Source: Leptospira fluminis (GTDB taxonomy: Bacteria; Spirochaetota; Leptospiria; Leptospirales; Leptospiraceae). From it: a stretch of DNA of 64,000 nucleotides. The notes beneath the pieces are model-generated. The model searched no databases and had not been told where the DNA came from. It saw nothing but the letters and a program-made list of their open reading frames with translations. The stretch covers positions 62,001 through 126,000 of the forward strand of contig NZ_RQEV01000011.1 of NCBI RefSeq assembly GCF_004771275.1, read 5' to 3'. Position numbers and translations under genes: made by a program. Positions within the stretch are counted from its first letter, which is position 1, and every line of letters begins with the position of its first letter. This document shows, piece by piece, positions 1 to 10,088 of this stretch.

Positions 1-552
1 AAATAACCAACCGGTTCCTGCCCAAACCCAATGAGCGACCGGATCGTAAACCAGAGTTGCCCAAAGCAGGATAAAAGCGATATATCCGGAAAGTTTTACC
101 CGTTCGGCGATCGCTCCGGAAATCAGAGCGGGGGTGATCAACGCGAACATTCCTTGGAAGAGGAAGTGAACGTATTTCGGAACCGTAAGTTCCAACGTGT
201 TTTCGTTGATACCGTTCAGGAATGCTAATGCGAAGTCTCCGTAGTATGGGTTCTCGCCGGAAAAAGCGAAGCTATATCCGAAGATGGTCCATTGCAAAGT
301 CAATACGAGGATGGCGATAAAGCTGTGCATCATCGTAGAAAGCACGTTCTTAGATCTTACCAAGCCGCCGTAAAAAAGGGCCAGACCGGGAATCATAAAG
401 AACACGAAGGCGGACGCGACAATCATCCATGCGGTATCGCCTTTATCCAAGGTGGGCGCAGGAGCCGGTGCGGGGGTGGTTGCTTCCTGGCCCCATACGA
501 ATACGGGGATCGCAAGGATCAGGAACGGAAGAATTTTCTTTACCAATTTCAT
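1..552 (-). CDS. amt: Ammonium transporter (Amt family), N-terminal part, cut by window edge
   Basis: Inner-membrane channel for ammonium/ammonia uptake. The minus strand is open from an ATG at 552 to the window edge (184 codons). It begins with a short hydrophobic signal-like segment (MKLVKKILPFLILAIPVFVW), then an Ala/Pro-rich linker. The family hallmark PGLALFYGGLVRSKNVLS follows near residues 55-72, and then FQGMFALITPALISGAIAER. Most of the transport domain lies outside the window. A sigma-54 promoter match ends about 40 bases upstream, which fits nitrogen-limitation control. The ribosome-binding site is weak (GAGATTTGAGAA). A P-II gene (glnK) often follows amt but would be outside this window. 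Family assignment is secure; the substrate is inferred from the family. Confidence 0.93.
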   Translation of the reverse strand, partial: MKLVKKILPFLILAIPVFVWGQEATTPAPAPAPTLDKGDTAWMIVASAFVFFMIPGLALFYGGLVRSKNVLSTMMHSFIAILVLTLQWTIFGYSFAFSGENPYYGDFALAFLNGINENTLELTVPKYVHFLFQGMFALITPALISGAIAERVKLSGYIAFILLWATLVYDPVAHWVWAGTGWLF

Positions 553-593
553 TTTCTCAAATCTCATCTCGCGCGTTTTGTTTACTCCCCTAT

Positions 594-609
594 TGCAAAA
601 ATGGTACCT
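594..609 (-). promoter_or_regulatory. Candidate sigma-54 (RpoN) promoter of amt
   Basis: Read on the minus strand the site is AGGTACCATTTTTGCA. It has GG at -24 (607-608), GC at -12 (595-596), exactly ten bases between, and a TTGCA end, close to the consensus TGGCAC-N5-TTGCA. The predicted transcript would start near 583, about 30 bases before the amt start codon. Ammonium transport genes are classic RpoN/NtrC targets. Upstream activator sites were not identified. Confidence 0.72.
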
Positions 610-835
610 GATACCCGAATAGGATGGAAAAAATGTAAAATTTATCGATACCGCTTAGGATAGAGCAGAAAACTGATCTAGGATCGGTTTTTTCACTGGA
701 AATAGCAGTGCCAGGAGAGAAAAAAGAAAGATTCCTTTTTTCCCCCAATGCTGGGGTCGACAGTTTGCTTAAATAATAAGCACATTTTTCGAATATGTTA
801 AAATTTTGGTCGCTTTTCCTTGCAGAAAAATTCGG

Positions 836-861
836 CAAAATTTCCCAAAAGAAAAATGGGA
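836..861 (-). terminator. Weak hairpin after mccB, possible terminator
   Basis: On the minus strand TCCCA and TGGGA form a five-base stem round a T-rich loop, followed by AATTTTG. The stem is short and the U-run poor, so this is only a possible terminator for the rpsT-to-mccB transcription unit. Confidence 0.3.
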
Positions 862-873
862 CCGGTTAGGGGG

Positions 874-2475
874 TTACATTCTGAAAATTGCGTAAGAAGG
901 TTTTTGCCCTTTAGGCGAAAAATCCGAATAGAGCGCCAAGCCCAAGGTTTCCCGAGTGCGAGCCGGGTCTAAAACTCCGTCATCCCAGAGCCTCGCCGTC
1001 GAGTAAAGGTATGAGGAGCGGTTTTCATAATCTTCCAAAATCGGTTTTCGAAAAATCGCCCTCTCCTCTTCGGACATGGTCTTCCCTTCTTTTTCGAGCT
1101 GGTCTAGTTTTACCGTAAGAAGTACGTTCGAAGCCTGTTCGCCTCCCATTACGGAAATCCGAGCATTCGGCCACATCCATAAAAACCTAGGATCGAAAGC
1201 CCTTCCGCACATTCCGTAGTTTCCGGCTCCATAAGAGCCTCCGATCACTACGGTATATTTCGGAACGACGGAAGTGGAGACCGCATTGACCATCTTTGCC
1301 CCGTCCTTTGCGATACCGGAGTTCTCGTATTTTTTTCCGACCATAAAACCGGTGATGTTCTGCAGAAAAACCAGCGGAACTTCTCTCTGATTGCACAGCT
1401 CTATAAAATGGGCCGCCTTTAAGGAACTTTCGGAAAACAATACGCCGTTATTCGCTACGATTCCGGTCAATTTTCCGTAAATATTCGCAAAACCGGTCAC
1501 GAGAGTGGTACCGTAATTCTTTTTAAACTCCTGAAAACGCGAACCGTCCACAATACGCGCGATGACTTCCCGAACATCGTAGGGCTTACGGATGTCCTTC
1601 TGTATGATTCCGTAGATCTCCTCTGCGGGATACAGCGGTTCTTCATAGGAAACGGACTGCGTTCTCCCGGACCCTCCCAGAGTGGACACGATATGCCTTG
1701 CGATTTCCAGGGCGTGCTCGTCGTTTTCCGCCAAATGGTCGGTCACTCCGGAAATCCTGCAATGAACGTCCGCACCGCCCAACTCCTCCGGAGTCACGAT
1801 TTCTCCCGTAGCCGCCTTTACGAGAGGAGGACCACCTAGAAAGATCGTACCGTTTCCACGGACGATCACCGACTCATCCGACATGGCCGGGATGTACGCA
1901 CCGCCTGCGGTGCAACTTCCCATCACGATCGAAATCTGGGGAATTCCCGCACGGGAAAGATTAGCCTGATTGAAAAAGATTCTTCCGAAATGTTCCTTAT
2001 CTGGAAACACCTCGTCCTGCATGGGCAAAAATGCTCCACCGGAATCCACAAGATAAATGCAAGGAAGTCGGTTTTCTCTCGCGATTTCCTGAGCTCGAAT
2101 GTGCTTTTTTACGGTAAGAGGATAATAGGTTCCACCTTTTACAGTGGCGTCATTCGCGACGATCACGCAGGGAGCTCCGGCGATTCTTCCGATCCCGGTA
2201 AGTATACCCGCGGCGGGAACCTCGTCCGCATAAACCTGCTCTGCGGCAAGAGGAGAAAATTCCAAAAAAGGAGTACCGGAATCCAACAAACCTTCCACCC
2301 TTTCCCGGGCAGTCAATTTTCCCCTGCTTTTGTGGCGCTGGATCGCTTTGTCTCCCCCGCCTTTTCTCGCCTTTTCCAAAAGACGGCGGGTGGCGTCCAC
2401 GCGAGCGGACAAATCCTCGTAATTTTCCTTATATTCGGACGAAGACGTACGGATCTGGGATTCTATTACTTCCAT
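874..2475 (-). CDS. mccB: Methylcrotonoyl-CoA carboxylase beta (carboxyltransferase) subunit
   Basis: Biotin-dependent carboxyltransferase subunit of an acyl-CoA carboxylase, most likely 3-methylcrotonyl-CoA carboxylase of leucine breakdown; cytoplasmic. At 533 residues it matches the family. Visible hallmarks are [13 protein letters not shown] near residue 55, the oxyanion segment [31 protein letters not shown], and the C-terminal [20 protein letters not shown] with MGGEQASNV. The [10 protein letters not shown] segment is typical of MccB rather than propionyl-CoA carboxylase. The start has a strong AGGAGG site. It begins 20 bases after the GlmU-like gene and probably shares its transcript. 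The biotin-carboxylase partner (mccA) is not in the window. An isovaleryl-CoA dehydrogenase-like gene at 57.9-59.1 kb would make its substrate precursor. Geranyl-CoA carboxylase is a less likely alternative. Confidence 0.9.
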   Translation of the reverse strand: MEVIESQIRTSSSEYKENYEDLSARVDATRRLLEKARKGGGDKAIQRHKSRGKLTARERVEGLLDSGTPFLEFSPLAAEQVYADEVPAAGILTGIGRIAGAPCVIVANDATVKGGTYYPLTVKKHIRAQEIARENRLPCIYLVDSGGAFLPMQDEVFPDKEHFGRIFFNQANLSRAGIPQISIVMGSCTAGGAYIPAMSDESVIVRGNGTIFLGGPPLVKAATGEIVTPEELGGADVHCRISGVTDHLAENDEHALEIARHIVSTLGGSGRTQSVSYEEPLYPAEEIYGIIQKDIRKPYDVREVIARIVDGSRFQEFKKNYGTTLVTGFANIYGKLTGIVANNGVLFSESSLKAAHFIELCNQREVPLVFLQNITGFMVGKKYENSGIAKDGAKMVNAVSTSVVPKYTVVIGGSYGAGNYGMCGRAFDPRFLWMWPNARISVMGGEQASNVLLTVKLDQLEKEGKTMSEEERAIFRKPILEDYENRSSYLYSTARLWDDGVLDPARTRETLGLALYSDFSPKGQKPSYAIFRM

Positions 2476-2495
2476 CGTTCCCTCCTAGGAAGAAC

Positions 2496-3539
2496 TCATT
2501 TACGCACTTTCGTTTCGTAAAGCACACGAATCAATTCGGCCTCGGAAGAGGAAAGTTCACGGTTACGTCTTGCCATAATCTTTCTGGAATCGCGGAGGAA
2601 ATGGTCCAGAATATAAGGCTCACCGTTGACCCAGGAAAAAGGAGGAATATAGCCCCCGATTCTGGAGGAAACGACATTGCATCCGAAATCGATCACTGCA
2701 CCCGTGTTCAACATCACTCCGATTCCGATCTTAGAAAAATCTCCGATGATGGAACCGAACTTGATCGAACCGGTATTGCATTCGATACCTTCTTCTAGAA
2801 TCTTTACCACCCCGTAATTGTTCTTCAAATCCGAAGTGGTGGCCAACGCGCCTATATTGACCCAGCTACCGATAAGAGAATGTCCGAGAAATCCTTCGTG
2901 ATGTTTATTAGAATAATCTAATATTATACTCTCCCCTACTTCTCCGCCTATCCGGCAGGCCTGCCCGATCGTGGTTCCGCCGGTGATTCTGGCGTTATCT
3001 ATCCTGGTGCCCGGGCCGATGTATAAGGGACCTTCCAAAAAAGTGAACGAAGTGATCTTTACGTCCTTGTCCACGATCACGGGCCCCGAGGTCACGTCGA
3101 TGACCACTCCCGGAAAGATGCTTGCGGACGGATGTACATGCAAGTGCTTGGATTTACCGACGATCTGAAAATCTCCGGACTTCACCTTTAACTTCTTGAT
3201 CCACTTCCGGAGTTCCTTGTTCAGATCGATATCCTGTTCGATAGAACGACCGGTACCTTCGATCAACTTCCAGGGCAGGAATTCCTCGGGAGAAAGGATC
3301 AAGTCCACATCCTGTCCTTCATGGATCAGAATCTTGGGATTCCTCTCCAAAAAGGATCGTTCGAATTCGGGAATCGAATGCTTGTAAAAGATCTTGCCAT
3401 CCGGGTATTGGGCCCGCAGACGTTCCAACGGGGTTAGAATTCCGTCACGAATTTCGCTAAACGACCTGACTCTAGTGAGCGCCTTTAAACCGGGAAGGAT
3501 CTCCCTTTCGTCGATTAGAATTCTTTGGACCCTTGACAC
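2496..3539 (-). CDS. GlmU-like left-handed beta-helix acyltransferase lacking the nucleotidyltransferase domain
   Basis: 347 residues. The N-terminal 150 residues (FLPWKLIEGTGRSIEQDID) resemble the GlmU-related family seen in Bacteroidetes but have no GXGTRM nucleotide-binding loop. Residues about 150-320 form hexapeptide repeats of a left-handed beta-helix. The segment SNKHHEGFLGHSLIGSWVNIG lines up with the GlmU acetyltransferase segment around catalytic His363: the His is kept and the neighbouring Tyr becomes Phe. It likely supplies glucosamine-1-phosphate N-acetyltransferase activity, complementing the separate uridyltransferase half at 36.7-37.5 kb. The start is GTG, three bases after the glmS stop, with GGAG inside the end of glmS, so translational coupling is likely. 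The acetyltransferase role is inferred from motif and operon. Confidence 0.72.
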   Translation of the reverse strand: MSRVQRILIDEREILPGLKALTRVRSFSEIRDGILTPLERLRAQYPDGKIFYKHSIPEFERSFLERNPKILIHEGQDVDLILSPEEFLPWKLIEGTGRSIEQDIDLNKELRKWIKKLKVKSGDFQIVGKSKHLHVHPSASIFPGVVIDVTSGPVIVDKDVKITSFTFLEGPLYIGPGTRIDNARITGGTTIGQACRIGGEVGESIILDYSNKHHEGFLGHSLIGSWVNIGALATTSDLKNNYGVVKILEEGIECNTGSIKFGSIIGDFSKIGIGVMLNTGAVIDFGCNVVSSRIGGYIPPFSWVNGEPYILDHFLRDSRKIMARRNRELSSSEAELIRVLYETKVRK

Positions 3540-3542
3540 CGA

Positions 3543-5375
<1,833 letters not shown>

Positions 5376-5377
5376 AT

Positions 5378-6769
5378 CTATGAATTCTCCATGATCTTTC
5401 CCGCAATATCGATCAAAGCGGAAAGATCTTTTTTAGTCCTTGCTTCGGCGATAACTCTTAGAATCGGTTCCGTATTCGAGGGACGAATATGGATCCAAGA
5501 GTCCTCGTTAGCCAGACGCAGACCGTCACGGACATCCTCCCCATGTTCGGGGAACGCGCTCCGGAATTGCGAATAGATCTCCTCCGTTTTTTTACCGCCG
5601 ATTTTATATGCGATTTTGCGCATAAATATGGCGGGAAGACCGTTCAGTACAGAATCAATGCCTTCTCCCTTTAGGGCAAGCAGATTCAATACGTGTGCCA
5701 CCCCGGAAAGTGAATCCCGACCGAAGGAAGGAATCGTCGGATCAATGACACCTCCGTTCCCTTCTCCTCCGAAAACGGATTTACGCTGTATCATTTCGGA
5801 CACAACGTTCGCTTCCCCCACCTTGGAACGGTAAGTCGGAATTCCGGCAGAGGACGCCACCCATTCGTTGATAAAGCTGGTCGACAGGTTCACGGTCAGA
5901 GAAGCTTTTTTGGGCGGTCGATTCGTTTGAAGATACGAAAGAAAACTCAAAGGAAGGGTATATTCCTCGGAAATCGCGCCCTTTTTCGGAGTGAGCAGAA
6001 CCAAACGATCCGCATCCGGATCCAAAGCAAACCCTACAGACGCTCCCGATTGTTTCATCATTCGAGAAGATTGACGCAAAGCATCCGGCGTCGGTTCCGG
6101 AGGACGTGGAAACGTTCCGTCGGGAGAACAATGCAGCGGGATCACTTTACAACCCAATTGTTTTAACAATTCAGGTAAAACGAAGCTCCCTCCCCCGTTG
6201 ACGGCATCTAAAAATACGGAGAATTTCCTTTTTTTGATCGCGGAGACATTTACCCTGGAAAGAACCGCATCGATATGAGCTTGGATCTTATCGCTTCCCG
6301 ATTCCAATTTCGAACCGGGTTTGAACTGAAAGGGTTTATAGCTCTGGTTCTTTACGATCTCCAAGATCTCTTCCAGATCCTTGGCTCCGGTAAAAAACCC
6401 CCGCGGGCCTATGAATTTAAACGCATTCCATATGATAGGATTGTGGGAAGCGGAAATCATGATCCCGCCTGCTGCGCCGGTCTGGTTTACGACCGCTTTC
6501 ACGGAAGGGGTCGGGACTACACCCAATAGGATCACGTTTTTGCCCAGTCCCTGCATAACCCCGATGGCTATGTTTTCCAGAAACTGACCGCTCGGGCGGG
6601 AATCCCGGCCAATGACTACCGTATTTCCGCGTAGCCAGGAACCGAAGGCGCGCAAAGCATCATAAATGACGTCGGAACTGAACCCCGTGGGGATAATTCC
6701 CCGGATTCCGGAGACGGAAACCATGAGATCGGGGTGTTGGAAAACCGGGGATCGTGGATCTAAAGCCAT
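5378..6769 (-). CDS. glmM: Phosphoglucosamine mutase / phosphohexomutase
   Basis: Alpha-D-phosphohexomutase, 463 residues, with the N-terminal SVSGIRGI motif, the phosphoserine loop ISASHNP near residue 104, the metal-binding DPDADR segment near residue 250 and the C-terminal phosphate-binding RPSNTEPILRV. Its position just before glmS argues for glucosamine-6-phosphate to glucosamine-1-phosphate conversion (GlmM), although phosphomannomutase/phosphoglucomutase activity cannot be excluded from sequence. It lies 37 bases after tRNA-Val on the same strand, so it may be cotranscribed with rpsT. The ribosome-binding site is weak (GGAACC). Confidence 0.88.
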   Translation of the reverse strand: MALDPRSPVFQHPDLMVSVSGIRGIIPTGFSSDVIYDALRAFGSWLRGNTVVIGRDSRPSGQFLENIAIGVMQGLGKNVILLGVVPTPSVKAVVNQTGAAGGIMISASHNPIIWNAFKFIGPRGFFTGAKDLEEILEIVKNQSYKPFQFKPGSKLESGSDKIQAHIDAVLSRVNVSAIKKRKFSVFLDAVNGGGSFVLPELLKQLGCKVIPLHCSPDGTFPRPPEPTPDALRQSSRMMKQSGASVGFALDPDADRLVLLTPKKGAISEEYTLPLSFLSYLQTNRPPKKASLTVNLSTSFINEWVASSAGIPTYRSKVGEANVVSEMIQRKSVFGGEGNGGVIDPTIPSFGRDSLSGVAHVLNLLALKGEGIDSVLNGLPAIFMRKIAYKIGGKKTEEIYSQFRSAFPEHGEDVRDGLRLANEDSWIHIRPSNTEPILRVIAEARTKKDLSALIDIAGKIMENS

Positions 6770-6806
6770 GGTTCCGGGATGAATCTCTTGAAATAGAAAA
6801 ATGACA

Positions 6807-6879
<73 letters not shown>

Positions 6880-6895
6880 GTTATGAAAACGGTTT

Positions 6896-7168
6896 TTATG
6901 CGCCTGCTGCTTGGCGATGAATGCGCAGTGCCATCCTACTCTTTTTACGATCCGCGTTTTTAGAGTGGATGAGGTTGGTATTGGCTGCTTTATCCAGAAG
7001 GGAAGCATATTCGCTGTAAAGACCTTTCAGCGACTCTTTTTCACCGTCATGGATCGCCTTCAGGATCTTTTTGGCTTGGGTCCTAAGGCGGTTCCGATTT
7101 TGGGAATTCGCGGCATTTCTGCGCTTCGTCCTACGGATATCTTTTTCTGAAGATTTTATATTCGCCAA
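6896..7168 (-). CDS. rpsT: 30S ribosomal protein S20, starting at TTG
   Basis: Binds 16S rRNA in the small ribosomal subunit. From the TTG at 7168 the product is 90 residues, starting (M)ANIKSSEKDIRRTKRRN, the standard S20 N-terminus, with an RMALRIHRQA-type basic C-terminus. An upstream in-frame ATG would add 34 residues unlike any S20 and is rejected. The TTG has AGGAAGG eight bases upstream. E. coli rpsT also starts with UUG, where it serves autoregulation, so the rare start is probably meaningful. tRNA-Val follows 16 bases downstream on the same strand. Confidence 0.94.
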   Translation of the reverse strand: MANIKSSEKDIRRTKRRNAANSQNRNRLRTQAKKILKAIHDGEKESLKGLYSEYASLLDKAANTNLIHSKNADRKKSRMALRIHRQAAGA

Positions 7169-7466
7169 GGATGGAACCTTCCTATCAAGGGATGCTGTCC
7201 AGATTTTCGTACCTCCCCTATGTGTCAATTCGGTTTTTTTAAGATTCTTTTCCCACCGGATAAGAGACATAGTCGGATCTTTTCCAGGCAGGAATTTTCG
7301 GTAGACCTTCCCAGAAATACAGTTTCGGAAAAAAATTTTTTCCCGACGATTCCCAGTAAAAGGCGGATCAAAAAATTCAAAAAAGGAATCAAATGAAAAG
7401 GTTCCGTTTTTTTATTTCTCTTCCTTTCGTCAGATACACTCAATTGTAAAAGAGAGCGAAACGACA

Positions 7467-8567
7467 ATGATTTCCAGGCAAGAGTCTCAGTACATAGTTG
7501 TCAATTCCATCGGAGAAATCGATCCGAACAAGCTCTCCGTGTCCCAGCTCGGGATCAAATACATAGATCGTTTCGGAAACAGATATGCCGTCCGTTTTAA
7601 TAAGGAAAGTCGTAAGGCCGAGCTCGTAAGGATCGCTCTCCAAAAAGCCTCGGATGCCCTCCCTTACCAGAAACCCCGCGCAAAGCAGCCGGGTAAAGGA
7701 ACTCCTTTAGATTTAGGAAAACTCTCCGCTCTATTAAAGAACACCAAAGACAAAAGTCCGGAATGGGTGGAGTCACTTGCGGAAAAAGGCGCTAAGGAAG
7801 AACAAATTCCCGCCGCAAACTCCGAAAAGGCTATCTCCGAACCCGGATCCGGCCCCGTTCCCACTAAAACCGATTCTCCCGAACCGGCCCCTAAAATAAC
7901 TCCGGCAAATCTGGACCGATTCGATCTCTCGAAAGTCGATTTAAATATTACGGAAAGTCAGATCGAAAACAAGCCGGATGAAACCCCTTCTTTTATAGAT
8001 CCGGATGATAGAAATTACAACAGGGAAGCAGGTTTCATAGAGGGGAAATTGTCCGAATTCCAGCGGATCAAAGAAAGAATCGAATCCGTTCTGAACAATA
8101 TTCGGAGTTCCAAAATCTTCGAAGCGACAGGAGATCCGTCCGAGAATAAGAATATCGTAGGAAATCTGAACAGAGAGTACGACCTGGAATTTTTCCAAAA
8201 ATTGGACAAGATACTGAACTATCACAAGGAATTGACTTCTTTTCCCAGATCGATCACGTACTATACCGCAAAATACGAGTCCTCTAAAAAACAGATATTG
8301 CAGTCAAAAACGAACGACTTCGACAAGCTACAACTGGTCATCCGATGGGAAATGCAGGAAATGCTGCTTTCTCTCTCCAAAAAATTGAAGAAAATGGTTC
8401 TGGACACCTTAAACGTACTGAATACCAAAAACGAGAACCACCTGAAGCAAATCGCCTACAATCAACAACAGATGTTCAAAGACGCTCGCAGTGCTTTATT
8501 ATATTGTTCGGAGGATATAGGCGCGACGCTTATATCCTTGCAAAAATGGGTCGATCATGAAGGGTAG
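7467..8567 (+). CDS. Conserved protein of unknown function, cytoplasmic
   Basis: 366 residues; not recognised. No signal peptide or membrane segment. Residues 1-75 look globular (VVNSIGEIDPNKLSVSQLGIKYIDRFGNRY). Residues 75-185 are a low-complexity Pro/Glu/Lys/Ser linker, and residues 185-366 are strongly helical and charged, probably coiled coil. The next gene starts 11 bases downstream and is helical as well, so the two probably form an operon with the glycosyltransferase that follows. The intergenic region before it (7169-7466) is shared with divergent rpsT. The style is that of leptospiral conserved proteins. The function is unknown. Confidence 0.72.
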   Translation: MISRQESQYIVVNSIGEIDPNKLSVSQLGIKYIDRFGNRYAVRFNKESRKAELVRIALQKASDALPYQKPRAKQPGKGTPLDLGKLSALLKNTKDKSPEWVESLAEKGAKEEQIPAANSEKAISEPGSGPVPTKTDSPEPAPKITPANLDRFDLSKVDLNITESQIENKPDETPSFIDPDDRNYNREAGFIEGKLSEFQRIKERIESVLNNIRSSKIFEATGDPSENKNIVGNLNREYDLEFFQKLDKILNYHKELTSFPRSITYYTAKYESSKKQILQSKTNDFDKLQLVIRWEMQEMLLSLSKKLKKMVLDTLNVLNTKNENHLKQIAYNQQQMFKDARSALLYCSEDIGATLISLQKWVDHEG

Positions 8568-8578
8568 AACCTTCCAAC

Positions 8579-9373
8579 ATGCCTCTGACAGACGAAGAAC
8601 TTAAAAAAATCGTGGAAAAGATCCGCTCCGAATACCGGGAGGGGGCCCAGCAAAGTCCGAAACTTTTCGACAACAAAGGTTTCGAAGATAGGTACATTCA
8701 AACCTTAAAGCACAAGGGAAATCTGGAAAAATTCCTGCAAGACGAAGTGTCTTTTTTGGAGAAGGTCAAGGCAAAACACCGGGAACTCGTGGAAAGAAAG
8801 AACGCCGCCAAAGGGGAGACCTTGAATCGGATTTTGGACGAGCAAGAAGAGAAATTATCCAAATACCCTAGAGCCGATTTTCATCCTCTGGCCAGAACGG
8901 AGATGCGTTATTTCTACGGAGCAATGATTAGTTTTACCGAGACCGAATATCCCGTCTTGGTCTACATCTTCCGTGGAACTCCAGAGTATTCCTCCTTTCA
9001 GGATTCTCTTTCAGTCATCGAAAGAATCGGAATCTCTAGAAGAGGAATGCCCTCTCTCAGAATCGCCGAGCATATCAAAGCCTTGTTGGATGCGAACGGG
9101 AACCAGTCCGTCATGGAAAGGGACTCGCAGAATATTCTGAAAGAAGTCTGTCTTTCCCTCGCAAAACTGATTCGGAACATCCAGGAATGCATCGAAAAGA
9201 ATCGGGTAAGCGATAGGATGACCGTTCAGATCTCGGACCGGGAATTTCCGAAAGCGGCCGAGACCTACAAGAATGTACTTTTCGGTATCGCATTGGAAAA
9301 AATAATAGTCCGGGTCGAAAACATCATTCGGGATTTTCGAATGAATGAACTGGTCGGCTTGGATTCAAAATGA
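8579..9373 (+). CDS. Conserved protein of unknown function, helical
   Basis: 264 residues, no signal peptide and no membrane segment. The first 100 residues are rich in Lys/Glu heptads ([12 protein letters not shown] ends this section). The middle holds a more hydrophobic core ([21 protein letters not shown]), and the C-terminal 90 residues are helical again. I do not recognise a family. It lies 11 bases after the preceding unknown gene and overlaps the start of the glycosyltransferase by four bases (ATGA). The three are therefore almost certainly cotranscribed and translationally coupled. Confidence 0.72.
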   Translation: MPLTDEELKKIVEKIRSEYREGAQQSPKLFDNKGFEDRYIQTLKHKGNLEKFLQDEVSFLEKVKAKHRELVERKNAAKGETLNRILDEQEEKLSKYPRADFHPLARTEMRYFYGAMISFTETEYPVLVYIFRGTPEYSSFQDSLSVIERIGISRRGMPSLRIAEHIKALLDANGNQSVMERDSQNILKEVCLSLAKLIRNIQECIEKNRVSDRMTVQISDREFPKAAETYKNVLFGIALEKIIVRVENIIRDFRMNELVGLDSK

Positions 9374-10065
9374 AACTATCCATCGTCATTCCCTGTTATA
9401 ACGAAAAACAGACCATAAAAAACATTCTGGAGACGGTCCGGAAGGTCCCGTTCAAGGCCAAGGAAATCATCGTTGTCGACGACTTTTCCACGGACGGTAC
9501 CCGCGAATTGCTCCGGACCCCGGCGTTCAAAAAGCTATACGACCGTTTGGTTCTCCACGAAAAAAACCAAGGAAAAGGGGCCGCGCTTAGGACGGGATTC
9601 CAGGCCGCCACCGGAGATATCGTGATCGTGCAGGACGCCGATCTGGAGTACGATCCCTTCGAAATTCCGACGGTAGTGGATCCGATTTATAAAGGCAAGG
9701 CGGACGTGGTATTCGGAAGCAGATTCATGGGAAACCACCCCCATCGCGTCGTATATTACTGGCACAGACTGGGAAATCTATTGTTGACCACTCTTTCCAA
9801 TATGTTTACGAACATCAATCTCACGGATATGGAAACCTGTTACAAGGCATTCCGTAGGGAAATCATCCAAGGAATCCGAATCAAAGAGGACCGTTTCGGC
9901 TTCGAGCCGGAAATCACGGCTAAAATCGCGAAGATCCCCGGCATCCGTATCTATGAAGTCGGGATTTCCTATTACGGCCGAACCTACGCCGAAGGAAAAA
10001 AGATCGGCTGGAAAGACGGATTCCGAGCCATCTATTGCATCATTCGATACAATCTTTTCGGATAA
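9370..10065 (+). CDS. Family 2 glycosyltransferase (dolichyl/undecaprenyl-phosphate sugar synthase type)
   Basis: 231 residues forming one GT2 (GT-A) domain. The nucleotide-binding start is [15 protein letters not shown], then [12 protein letters not shown], the DxD-like metal site QDADLEYDP near residue 92, and FGSRFMG. Residues [11 protein letters not shown] and FEPEITAKI are typical of polyprenyl-phosphate mannose/glucose synthases. It lacks the C-terminal membrane segments that many of these carry. It likely transfers a sugar from a nucleotide to a lipid carrier at the cytoplasmic face of the membrane. Its start overlaps the previous stop by ATGA. The convergent neighbour is a membrane glycosyltransferase-like protein that could use such a lipid-linked sugar. 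The exact sugar is unknown. Confidence 0.88.
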   Translation: MKLSIVIPCYNEKQTIKNILETVRKVPFKAKEIIVVDDFSTDGTRELLRTPAFKKLYDRLVLHEKNQGKGAALRTGFQAATGDIVIVQDADLEYDPFEIPTVVDPIYKGKADVVFGSRFMGNHPHRVVYYWHRLGNLLLTTLSNMFTNINLTDMETCYKAFRREIIQGIRIKEDRFGFEPEITAKIAKIPGIRIYEVGISYYGRTYAEGKKIGWKDGFRAIYCIIRYNLFG

Positions 10066-10088
10066 GCGAAATCGGGACGCGGCCCGGA

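Larger units (their letters stand above)
553..873. other. Intergenic region between amt and mccB
   Basis: This 321-base stretch holds the amt promoter (594-609) and a weak hairpin after mccB (836-861). I see no convincing gene in it. The open frames on either strand have no ribosome-binding site and no recognisable protein. The part from 660 to 840 is rich in A/T runs and is otherwise unexplained. Confidence 0.6.

Noticed and set aside
590..838. 82-codon frame upstream of amt
   Set aside because: It spans the sigma-54 promoter match, has no ribosome-binding site and no protein-like pattern.
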